Assembly: GCA_038502055.1 (NCBI GenBank)
Contig: JAXRKN010000026.1
Span: 186,001-250,000 of the forward strand
DNA from: Tanytarsus gracilentus
Lineage: Eukaryota; Arthropoda; Insecta; Diptera; Chironomidae
Direction: 5' to 3'
DNA length: 64,000 nucleotides
The notes below the pieces were generated by a model. The model had not been told where the DNA came from. It saw only the letters and a list, made by a program, of their open reading frames with translations, and ran no database searches. Below are positions 11,701 to 20,881 of the stretch, one piece after another; within the stretch, counting starts at the first letter, position 1, and every line of letters starts with the position of its first letter. Position numbers and translations under genes: made by a program.

Positions 11701-14326
11701 GCAAGCCGAATGATGCTTTCGAAAGTGAACCATAAGTCGAAAGGCGGATGAAATGTGGGCTTTATTGCAGAGGCAACAATAGTACCTAAAATCGTTGTAT
11801 TCCTGCTTGTTTGGTATGCCTAAAGAACAAGCTCAATTAATAAATGTGAAATTTTAGTGAGTTAAGATTTCTGCTTACCTGGACAAATATGACAAAGGAG
11901 CTCGCTATAGCTATAAAAACTCATTTTGCACATTAAGCAATTAATCGGCGATTTTGCGTGCATTTTACGATTGTGGAGATAGAGTTCCTTGTGAATTGGC
12001 GTTTGAAATCGACATGAGAAACACTCGTAGAGCTTATCGTGAGACACTGTCACATGTCCTTCTCTCTTTAATTCATCGTGATCGTCGTAGGTGTCGAGAT
12101 TGAAAAAGCACGACTTTAGCTCATCCACAGAAGATTCAAACTTATATACAATCTTTTCGGGATGAAGTTCTTCGGCCGTTATACTATCAACCATCGCATG
12201 AAATCTATGATGCGTAATAAAGTGAATTGCTAGAGCTTTTGCATTAACGACAATTTTTCGCGCGTGATTGCAATAAAGACAATATGGAATCGAAGCACGC
12301 AGACAGATTTTCAAAAATTTAAGTATTTCTATCTTGTCGAGTGCCTCATCGAGATTAATGTCAATCGGCCGAATATCTTCGTCCGCTGGCTTTATTTCAA
12401 CACCATCGATTATGATCTTCTTTGGTTCTTCTGGCACTTCTGATATATTTTGTTGCTGTTGCTGCTGCTGCTGCTGCTCGGGCTCCAAGTCCATGGGACA
12501 TTCGGAGAGATCAACATCGGCGTCAGTTAGTGGCGGAGAGGGCAGAGGTGTGAGGTTATTTTCATGTACGAGCTCAGGCGTGCTCGAAAGATTTTTAAAC
12601 TTAAGCTTCAAAATCGGTAAATTTTCCGGTCGTTTCACCTCATTTTCTTTATCATCATTTTCGCTCAGCGACGATGATTTTTTCTCTTCATTTTCCGACT
12701 CGCTCGATTGATCGGACTCCTCCTGTTCACTGTCTTCATCGCCAGAGTCTTCATCTGAATCAATATTGTCATACTCTTTTTGATGATTAAATGCTGCTTT
12801 GGGAATTTTTAGTGTGAGCTTTGGCACGACCAGTTTGCTATTTTCCGAACTAATTGTATTGTTGTTATTCACGACACTCTCTTGATGCGACTGCTCATGC
12901 CACGACATTGAAGAAGTTGACGTATTGACAGACGATGAACAAACGGTGTCATTATTATTCGTTATTAGTGGCGATGGTGGCACAATGTTAGTATTTTGAC
13001 TAGATATTTCGCTTAGTGCTGAAAGAAAAAGATCAAATTTGTATTATTACCAAAACAATTTGCTGATCGAGTTTCTTACTCATTCTTTAAACAATGTGAA
13101 CACTTGGACGTTTCAAGAATGAATGATAAATTTGTAAAAATACTTTTTTTTTGAGAAATCATTAAGCAGGTAATTTTTTTTGCTCTCTCAAAGTTTCATC
13201 ATAACCATGATAAAACAATTTCCAACAGACATAAATTTAAACTTGGGTCAACATCAAAGGTCGACAGCATATATATGCAATAATGTGCATTTTAAAAAGA
13301 TGAAAAGAAAAATGATTGAGTAATTGAAGAAGCGTGATGACTCATTTCAGTTTGAGCGAAATGTGATATGGAAAATATTTTTTGATCTACATTCTGTGTA
13401 ACAAGTTTTATTTTACCTCCATTGAAAGTAGTTCTAGGTGCTGTCGATTGATGGCTAAGCAGCTGATGAATTGCTTGCTCACAAAATGCATCTTCCTCTT
13501 TTGATGATATTGAATTTTGGTGATTATTAGTTTTTAAGCTATTTTCAACATTTTGTTTTTGCACAGCCACAGAACTTGAATTCTTTCGTTTACTTTTTAG
13601 CGCTGTCGTCAATTTAACGCCGCCACCGCTTACAGCAGCACTTCCGCCACACTCATGAGTATGAAAATTATTTTCACTAATATTGAATAAACTTGCACAC
13701 TTGCAGCATACGGCATTAATTACTTTATCACCCTCACCACTGCCGTCACTAAAGCAACTCTTTAACGTCTGCTCATCGTAAAAAGCTGTATTTTGCACTT
13801 TGTGCTTTCTTACGAGATGCTGCTCGAGCTTTTCTATTTTCTCGAAGAAGCCATAGCAATAGAGACATGTAAACTTTTTATGTACACATTTCATGTGATT
13901 GAAAAGATGAAGCTTAAGAAAGTATTCATTGCACTCACTGCACAGAAATAACTTTTGCTTAGCACTTTTTGGCTGCGACGTGGGCTTGCTATCGTTCACT
14001 TCATCTTTACTCGCGACACTCTTCGAGTCTTCACATTTCACTCCATTACTCGTTACGCCATTATTCATTAACTCATTTAGATTTGCCACTTCCGGATTGC
14101 TGTTGAGCAGGAGCTTCTTTAATTTGCTCGTTCCCGAATCGACGTCTACAGGACCATCCAGGAGACTATTGTTACCGCCACAATTTGCCGTGGTCGTCGC
14201 TAAATTATTCGTGAACTCAAAGAACTTTGATTGAGTCTTCTTGATGTCCTCAATGCTGGCCGTTCGCTCCGCTTTATCCGGCGACTTTTCCTTGTTCACA
14301 ATGTTATCGATATTATCTATTTTCAT
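8764..14326 (-). CDS. large nuclear protein: multiple C2H2 zinc fingers plus C-terminal ING-like PHD finger
   Basis: Five exons (14326-13417, 13018-11879, 11819-10786, 10726-9521, 9465-8764) join in frame to 1,663 residues. C2H2 fingers include C129/C132/H144/H149, C154/C157/H170/H175, C550/C553/H569/H573, C636/C639/H652/H657 and a run from C698 over the next 140 residues that includes a C2HC-like finger. Between them are acidic and Ser-rich disordered stretches, a nine-Gln tract, a long Ser/Asp tract and several basic, nuclear-localisation-like stretches (RKRKRK, PPAKKRK). The C-terminus is a C4HC3 PHD finger (C1609, C1611, C1624, C1629, H1635, C1638, C1651, C1654) whose GMIGCD and IEWFHFECVG segments match the ING family, readers of methylated H3K4. 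A chromatin or transcription regulator is inferred. The start is the first Met after an in-frame stop, with A at -3. I do not recognise a named orthologue; insect ROW/POGZ-type zinc-finger proteins are one guess, unverified. Confidence 0.88.
12448..12477 (-). repeat. CAG/CAA repeat coding a nine-Gln tract
   Basis: In exon 2 of the PHD/zinc-finger gene, CAG and CAA codons encode nine consecutive glutamines in a Pro/Glu-rich disordered region (residues about 485-493). The longest pure CAG run is five, so length variation between individuals is possible. Confidence 0.85.
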
Positions 14327-15563
14327 GATTTTTGTTTTGCGAGACGTTCGGCGGTCTAAAATGGAGGCCTAATTATTGAAATGTGATACACATATTTCCC
14401 CAAACAAAGCTCTTGTTTTTAATAAACGCCTTACTTGAGTGGAAATGTCAATTGTAAATATTGAAGATTAAGATCTCTCTTTACAATATGTTTATCAAGC
14501 AAGCGCAATATGTTGAGAACATCAAAATTCAATTTGGTCTTTACTTACATCACACGAACTCATTCCTCGAATCCTTCAACTGACTCTCAAGTCCTTTACG
14601 AAGTCACAAGATTCTTTAACTGGATCTCTTCTTTTTTTGTTGTTTGTTAAAGCTATAAGGAAACAAAGCACGCATATATGAATATCATCGAACATTCTTT
14701 CATGTGTTTCCGCGAGAATTTTAAAACTCGTCTCAAGGTTTTCGGCGATAATCAACTCACCATATGATTTTCGGCTATTTAAAATGACCAACTTGCTTCT
14801 GCTTTAGAATTTAAATGTTCTAAATAATGAGAGGAGAAAAGAATACGTAATTAACCTCGTGTTATGTTGATTTTAATCACATTGCAGTTCTTTCATATTT
14901 GCTCGCGGCAAAATTTTTAATAATTTTTCATAAATGTTATTTTTTTTTATAAAACCATTTAGCATTTTATTTATTTAAGATTTTTTCCTCTTTTTCTTTC
15001 TCTTTTTCATTCTGCGCTGTATAGCATTTTTTTCCTCTTCTCATTCTCTTCGGGATCATATTTGCTCGCGGCAAAATTTTTAATAAATTTTTCATAAATG
15101 TTATTTTTTTTATAAAACCATTTAGCATTTTATTTATTTAAGATTTTTTCCTCTTTTTCTTTCTCTTTTTCATTCTGCGCTGTATAGCATTTTTTTCCTC
15201 TTCTCATTCTCTTCGGGTTTTTATATATATGACGCTGCCTTTTCACACACAAGGCGAATCAAGAATTATGAAATTCTACAATGTATTTAAAAGCACCAAT
15301 TAATCGCTACTAACATGTGCAATGACTCTCTCGCTCGCTTATGTTAATTTTTATCGCACTTTTTCCAATTTTAAACGCGGTTTTCCAGTAAATATTGATG
15401 AATTTTAATGCGACGAATTTTCTCAACTTTTTTTTCTCGTTTCTGCGTACTTTCGTGCCCCTTCAAATCATAAATGTGTTTTCGTGTGCGCAGTTTCACG
15501 AGGGGTTTTTTATTTGCGCGCGATATTTTCTAAAAAATTATTTAAATTAAAAAGAATTAAGCG
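14327..15563. promoter_or_regulatory. divergent promoter region between the PHD/zinc-finger gene and RFC4
   Basis: 1.2 kb separates the two head-to-head start codons. It contains no convincing coding sequence and must hold both promoters and leaders. A tandem duplication at 14893-15217 occupies its middle. A TATA-like ttttatatatat lies at 15217-15228, just after the duplication and about 335 nt before the RFC4 start. Confidence 0.6.
14893..15217. repeat. direct tandem duplication, two copies with a 163-bp period
   Basis: Positions 14893-15055 and 15056-15217 are nearly identical. They begin tcatatttgctcgcggc and end cttctcattctcttcggg. The differences I see are one A more in copy 2 and one T fewer in its T run. 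The low divergence suggests a recent duplication. It lies entirely within the bidirectional promoter region. Confidence 0.95.
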
Positions 15564-16703
15564 ATGCAAGCTTTTATCAAGACGGGAAAGTTATCAGCAA
15601 CAAAGCCAGCAACTAGCGCTTCACAGAAAACCACAAAGGAGAAGAAACAAAGAGATAAACCGGTGCCATGGGTTGAAAAGTATCGACCGAAAAAGGTTGA
15701 TGATGTTGTTGAGCAAAAGGAAGTTTGTGCTGTATTGAGAGAGTGCCTGCAAAGTTCAGATCTGCCCAATTTACTTCTCTATGGACCGCCAGGTAAATAC
15801 AAAATAAATAACACAAACATCCAGTTGAGCAAAAAATTGTTTTAAGGAACGGGAAAAACTTCAACGATTCTCGCAGCTGCTCGTCAGCTCTTCGGTGATT
15901 GCTTTAAGGATCGAGTTCTTGAGTTGAACGCTTCAGATGATCGTGGCATTGCAATTATCCGAACGAAAGTTAAAACTTTTGCGCAACTAAAAGCTAGCGG
16001 CATTAGACCGGACGGAAAGCCTTGCCCACCTTTTAAAATTGTCATTCTCGACGAGGCAGATGCAATGACACATGCAGCTCAAGCGGCATTACGTCGTACG
16101 ATGGAAAAAGAGACGAGAACAACTCGCTTCTGTTTAGTTTGCAATTATGTGTCTCGAATTATCGAACCAATCTCATCTAGATGCACTAAATTTCGATTTA
16201 CACCATTAGGCGATGCTCACATAATTGAGCGGTTGAAGGAGATTTCACTGACTGAAAAGGTTACAATTGAAGAGGAAGCGCTCAAGGACATTGTCGAAAT
16301 CTCAGGTGGTGACATGCGCAAGGCAATTACAACCCTTCAATCGTGCTATCGCCTCAAGTGTGGAAATGACTCGTCTCATAAACTCACTCACGAGGATATC
16401 CTCGAAATGTCGGGAATTGTTCCAGTTAAATATTTAAAGGAATTCATTGATGTCTGCCGAACACGTGACTTCCTTAAGCTGGAAGATTTTGTCGAGACTT
16501 TTATGTTTGAAGGCTACAGCATTTCTCAATTTTTTGATCAGCTCAATGACTATGTGGTCGAAGAGGGAAGCATCACCAATGATCAAAAGAGCATTATTCT
16601 TGAAAAGCTTGGCGAATCTTCGTTTCGTCTTGTGAGCGGTGGCAGTGAATACATTCAGCTAATGGATTTGGGAGCAAAATCAATTTACGCGTTTAGAAAT
16701 TAA
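15564..16703 (+). CDS. RFC4: replication factor C subunit 4 (clamp-loader AAA+ ATPase)
   Basis: RFC4 is one of the small subunits of the pentameric clamp loader that opens PCNA and loads it at primer-template junctions. Two exons (15564-15792, 15847-16703) give 361 residues; human RFC4 has 363. The N-terminus MQAFIK is the RFC4 signature. PVPWVEKYRPK begins the AAA+ domain, and Walker A GPPGTGKT is split by the intron within the Gly codon. LNASDDRG, Walker B ILDEAD, RRTMEKE and the SSRC arginine-finger box follow, then the C-terminal collar helices. No catalytic residue is missing. The stop is only 40 nt from the stop of convergent TAF9. Confidence 0.97.
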
Positions 16704-16704
16704 G

Positions 16705-16710
16705 TTTATT
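16705..16710 (-). terminator. poly-A signal of TAF9, immediately after the RFC4 stop
   Basis: AATAAA on the minus strand lies 34-39 nt downstream of the TAF9 stop and directly after the RFC4 stop codon. Cleavage 10-30 nt further on would put the TAF9 transcript end inside the RFC4 coding region on the opposite strand. Confidence 0.6.
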
Positions 16711-16743
16711 ATTTCAAAAAAAAAAACATTTTTAAAATTAAAA

Positions 16744-17591
16744 TTAATCATAATCATCAGATCGCTTTCGTTTAATGCCCGAAATTTCAGTGTCAATGTC
16801 CATTTTGTCAACATCCACCACGGACACAATGGGAAGTGTTGGTTTGCTGCTCTCCGGTTGAGCTACTTTGAAAGTTGGTTTTGGAATTGAGACGCTCGCT
16901 CCCTTGTTGACAGTTTGACTCAAGTTGGGCTTTTTAATGACTGTCGTGATGGGAGATGAGTTTCCACTTGCTGGCGAGGAGCTCACCAATTTTGTCTTGA
17001 TCGTACTTCCATCGAGTGCCGATTTATTGAGCTTCTTTGTGGGTGCTTGTGATGCGGCTGCTCTCAACTTGTAGTTGGCAGAGAGAAGGCAGTGACGATC
17101 TGGTGGAAGTCTTAATCCCGAGTGAGGCTTAATGGTGGGTAAAGGTTGAATATTTTTCTGTTTTGCCACCTCGAAGAGCACTTCTCGTGGCGGTGGACCA
17201 GTAAATGATTTATCAAGAAGCATAGTGGAAGCAAGTTTTACATCCTCCAAGTCAATTCCTTTCTTTTTTGAATGGTTTGCATATACTCTGGAAGATAAAA
17301 GTGAGCTATATGTTGAGAAAAAGTCAACTGGATCTTACTTTGCATCATCTAAAATTGTTGTTACATATCGATAAGTGAATTCCAAGAGCTGATTGATGAC
17401 GCGAGGCTCAAAATCCTCGACACCGAGATCTCTGTAAGTTATTGTTTAGCATTTTTACTTGAAATTACAAAAAACGCTCACCTTAAGATCGAAATGATCA
17501 CTTGAGCATCTTTTGGCAATTGCTTCGACTGTCCGGAGCTCTTTGTCTTCTCTTGCTTCTGTTCAATGTTATTAAATGCCGGCAAGGACAT
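16744..17591 (-). CDS. Taf9: TFIID/SAGA subunit TAF9 (histone-fold protein)
   Basis: TAF9 pairs with TAF6 through an H3-like histone fold in TFIID and SAGA and contacts activators and promoter DNA. Exons 17591-17482, 17431-17339 and 17287-16744 join to 248 residues. The histone fold spans about residues 25-95 (LPKDAQVIISILRDLGV, NQLLEFTYRYVTTILDDA, GIDLEDVKLAS). It is followed by the conserved PPPREVLFEVAKQKN and LRLPPDRHCLLSANYKL segments. The remainder is a Ser/Thr/Pro-rich tail ending in a basic-acidic patch (KRKRSDDYD). It is divergent from UFD1 and convergent with RFC4. Fly orthologue name: e(y)1. Confidence 0.96.
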
Positions 17592-18008
17592 GATTTTCCT
17601 TAAAAAATATTTTTAATCTGATTTTTTTTTCTTTTTTTCTCAACTCGGTCGGTTTGGTTTGAAGCGAGACTTTTTTCGAAAAAATAATTTCCGTTAAAAA
17701 TTTTTTTATCTTTTATTTGGATTTAATTACACTTCTTTTGATTTCGAGAATAATTTAATTATTATAATTAACGAAAATCGAATGCACATGCTTTCAAATT
17801 TAATTTAATGTAAGCTCAAAGTAAAGTTACCTCATTTTATTTAACGAACTTTAAAAATTTAAAAAAAGTTTTTGCCCAATTTTAAAGCACACAAAGTGAG
17901 AGAGAGAGAGAGAGAGAAAGAAAAATATCAGAAAATAATTCTAGAAAAAAGATTGTCAAATTTACTGTTTTCTCCTCTAATTATTGCAATTTTTTCTACC
18001 GTTTCGAG
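17592..18008. promoter_or_regulatory. bidirectional promoter between TAF9 and UFD1
   Basis: 417 bp separate the two divergent start codons. The sequence is AT-rich with a (GA)10 run at 17898-17917, the kind of tract bound by GAGA-type factors in insects (inference). No other element is clear. Confidence 0.6.
17898..17917. repeat. (GA)n microsatellite upstream of UFD1
   Basis: A perfect GA dinucleotide run of about 20 bp lies 91-111 bp upstream of the UFD1 start codon. Confidence 0.9.
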
Positions 18009-19163
18009 ATGGTGAGTAAATAATCTTCAAGATTACTCGAAAGTACATTCAGAAATCAAAAATTCTACGACCAAATTGCACAATTTTCCTTTGTTTCTTC
18101 TTTTCGACTTGTAGTTTAATTTTGGAGGATTTGATGTGCGCTGGAATCATGACATGATGAGGCATTTTACGCAAAATTATCGCTGCTATTCCGTATCGAT
18201 GATGCCTGGCAACGAGAGAAATGACGTCGAGAACGGTGGAAAAAGTTAGTTTTGTTTTGTAACAATTTTATGCCTCGTCATTGTAACCAACTTGAAATTA
18301 ATGTTGTCTTCTTTTAGTTATTATGCCTCCATCTGCACTAGATCAACTCACAAGACTCAACATAGAATATCCAATGCTTTTTAAGATCACCAATAGAAAG
18401 GCTGAGCGACACACGCACGTAGGAGTACTCGAGTTTATTGCGGACGAAGGCAAAATCTATATTCCCTACTGGATGATGAAGAATCTTGTGCTGGAAGAGG
18501 GTGAATTGGTCACAATCGAGAATGTCTCTCTGCCTGTCGCTTCCTTCAGCAAATTTCAACCACAAAGCGTGGAATTTCTAGACATAACGAATCCTAAAGC
18601 CGTACTGGAGAATTGTTTGAGAAACTTTGCCTGTCTCACGACGGGAGACGTGATTGCGATTTCATATAATAACAAAATCTATGAGATGCTAGTACTAGAA
18701 ACGAAGCCCGGTCGAGCTGTCACAATTATCGAGTGCGATATGAACGTGAGCATTGCTTAACTTTTTTATGTCACTTTTACTCACATATAAATGTGCTTGA
18801 TTTTAGGTCGAGTTCGATGCTCCAGTCGGTTACAAGGAGCCACAGCGAGAGACAAAAACTGAAGACATGGATGTTGATCAGCCGCCAGCGATACATTATG
18901 ACGATAATAGTTTCTATGCATTCAAAGGTGAAGGAAAGCGGCTAGATGGCAAAAAAATTAAGGAATCTTCAATATCCGACCCTCCAGCGCACGCAGCCAA
19001 GAAATATATTCGAGGCATACCCGACTATGATCACGATATATTTGAGCTAAGATTCGACAGAACCAGCACAAAGCCGAAGCCAGCGATCAAGAGCGAAGCC
19101 GATGAGGATCAATTTAAGGCATTTCAAGGCGAGGGTCAGAGTCTAAAATCGAAAAAGCAGTGA
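18009..19163 (+). CDS. Ufd1: ubiquitin recognition factor UFD1 (p97/VCP cofactor)
   Basis: With NPL4, UFD1 delivers polyubiquitinated substrates to the p97 unfoldase in ER-associated degradation and chromatin extraction. Exons: 18009-18011 (the ATG alone), 18115-18245, 18318-18745, 18807-19163, about 305 residues (human 307). The N-terminal double-psi barrel domain is complete (YRCYSVSMMPGN, IIMPPSALDQLTRLNI, YPMLFKITN, FQPQSVEFLDITNPKAVLE, CLRNFACLTTGDVIAI). C-terminal FYAFKGEGKRLDGKK and FKAFQGEGQSL match the SHP (p97-binding) boxes. At the exon 2-3 junction the obvious donor (GTTAGT after a run of A) gives a +1 frame slip; one A fewer would restore the conserved Gly-Lys-Ile-Ile-Met. A weak upstream donor (after 18235) keeps frame but drops Gly-Gly-Lys. 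Treated as a functional gene with a probable base-call problem. Confidence 0.93.
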
Positions 19164-19179
19164 ATTTAGTTTTTGGCTT

Positions 19180-19185
19180 TTTATT
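19180..19185 (-). terminator. poly-A signal of ARPC4
   Basis: AATAAA on the minus strand, about 217 nt downstream of the ARPC4 stop and only 17 nt past the UFD1 stop on the other strand. The convergent transcripts probably overlap at their 3' ends. Confidence 0.45.
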
Positions 19186-19401
19186 TATATTTTTTCCTTT
19201 TTTCACAACATTTTTCCGAGGAAACGAAAGAAAAAAAATTTTAATGTAACTCTTGGATACGCTCGTAAAAAATTATATTGAAAAAACTTTGAGGTAAAAA
19301 TCAAAAAGAACTTTTTAATGAAAATATTTCAGGAAATATAATTAAAGTTAATGAAATTAATTAACCTAGCGAAATGTTTAATTGCAGCAAGAGGAAATTT
19401 T

Positions 19402-19983
19402 TTAGAATCGCTTTAAGAATTCTTCGGCACAGATACGAGCACGGCTATTGACACTCAGCTTCAGTTCACTAATCTCTTTATCGACTTCCTCCATGAAGTG
19501 AATAACAAAATCGACCAGCTTGTGCTTGTACATTTGTTCAGTGTGGAAGTTTGTAATGAGGAATGAAATGTCGTAGCCTTCTATGGGCTTTCTTCGTAGA
19601 ATGATGAAACTTTCAGCTCTCATCATCATGAAGCGAGTGAATTTGTGACAGAGAATTTTTTCAATCTCGTCGGCTTGTTTAATTGAAATACTGACACGCA
19701 CGGAGTTGATACTCGTCTCGATGAGAACTCGCTCTTTTTCATTTCTCGAAATCACCACTGGATTCAGGACAAGTTCTCGACTCGATTTCACTTCTATTTC
19801 GGGCTTATTGTGTCGCTCAATCACCTACAATGAGATAATAAAAAAAATATTAGTCATCAGCCGGGGAAATTTTAGAAAAATCAATTTTAAAGCACTCACC
19901 TGACTCGAGAAATTGTCGAGACACATTGCGGCGGTGAGAGTGTGCCTTACTGCACTCAAATAAGGTTTTAATGTTGCCGACAT
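19402..19983 (-). CDS. Arpc4: actin-related protein 2/3 complex subunit 4 (p20)
   Basis: ARPC4 forms the structural core of the Arp2/3 complex with ARPC2 and contacts the mother actin filament at branch points. Two exons (19983-19900, 19824-19402) give 168 residues, identical in length to human ARPC4. MSATLKPYLSAVRHTLTAAM, NKPEIEVKSS and NPVVISRNEKE begin the protein, and SIKQADEIEKILCHKFTRF, MRAESFIILRRKP and ISFLITNFHTEQMYKHKLVD are near-invariant family blocks. It is divergent from VPS25 with 187 bp between start codons. Confidence 0.98.
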
Positions 19984-20170
19984 TGTGTTCTAAAGGCTTT
20001 TTTTGTGATTAAATTAAATTTTTGTGTATTTCCTCTACGCCCTCTTGCAGCGTCGATGTTTTTTATCTTTTCGACGATGTTTAAGGGAAATTAAGTTGAG
20101 TGAAAAGTAAATAAACATCGCCATTTGTTTATATCTAAATTTTTTTAATTTATTAAGAGATTAAATTGAA
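19984..20170. promoter_or_regulatory. 187-bp bidirectional promoter between ARPC4 and VPS25
   Basis: The two start codons are 187 bp apart in head-to-head orientation, so both promoters and leaders must lie here. The block contains a tcgatg...ttttcgacga partial inverted motif around 20052-20077; no TATA box is clear. Confidence 0.65.
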
Positions 20171-20838
20171 ATGTCCGAGTTTGATTGGCCGTGGGAGTAC
20201 GGCTTTCCACCTTTCTTTACGTAAGTTAATTTAATCTTGTTTGAAGCCACAACTGAATCATCTGATGACTCACAAGAGAAATTAAAAATTAAACTCGTTG
20301 ATTAATCGATAAATTAACTTCTATCAACTTAAAGTACAACATCTAATTAATTTAAATCTCTCGCAGACTCCAGAAAAATGCCGAAACACGAAAACAGCAG
20401 TTCCTGCGATGGAAAGAGTTGATTTTAAAATATGCTCAGCATAACAAGCAAGCTGTGCTCAACATAAATGACGATATAGATTTATTCACAAATACCAAAA
20501 TCAAACGTTCACTCGACAAGGAGGCTCGTGAGATGATTTTAAATGAGCTATGTAATTCCAATAATGCCGCGCTGGTTGGAAAAAACACGGGAACTTATGA
20601 AATCTACTGGAATACACTCGAAGAGTGGTCGATAGTGATTAACGCATGGGCTACAAATAGCGGCATGACAAATTCAGTTCTCACCTTCTTTGAACTCCTC
20701 AACGGCGACGACACTAAATCGGAAGATTTTCATCAACTTAGCGAACAAGTTTTTATAAAAGCTCTCAAGCATCTCGAGAGCAGAGGAAAATGTGAAGTTA
20801 TGGAAATTGATGGAAATTATGGCGTCAAGTTTTTCTAA
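20171..20838 (+). CDS. Vps25: ESCRT-II subunit VPS25
   Basis: VPS25 is present twice in the ESCRT-II Y-shaped complex and recruits ESCRT-III (VPS20/CHMP6) during sorting of ubiquitinated cargo into multivesicular bodies. Two exons (20171-20220, 20367-20838) give 173 residues (human 176). The N-terminal FDWPWEYGFPPFFTLQKN contains the PPxF motif that binds VPS22/VPS36. Two winged-helix domains follow, with the family's KNTGTYEIYW, WATNSGMTNSVLTFFEL and ALKHLESRGKCEVM segments. A poly-A signal lies at 20876-20881. Confidence 0.98.
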
Positions 20839-20875
20839 GAAGGGCTTTTTATGTATTTTATGATGTATTTAAGGA

Positions 20876-20881
20876 AATAAA
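20876..20881 (+). terminator. poly-A signal of VPS25
   Basis: AATAAA 38 nt after the VPS25 stop codon, within aggaaataaaataaaaatg. Confidence 0.6.

Noticed and set aside
12334..12711. 125-codon plus-strand frame with a poly-Cys run
   Set aside because: Antisense shadow of exon 2; the Cys run is the complement of the Gln tract.
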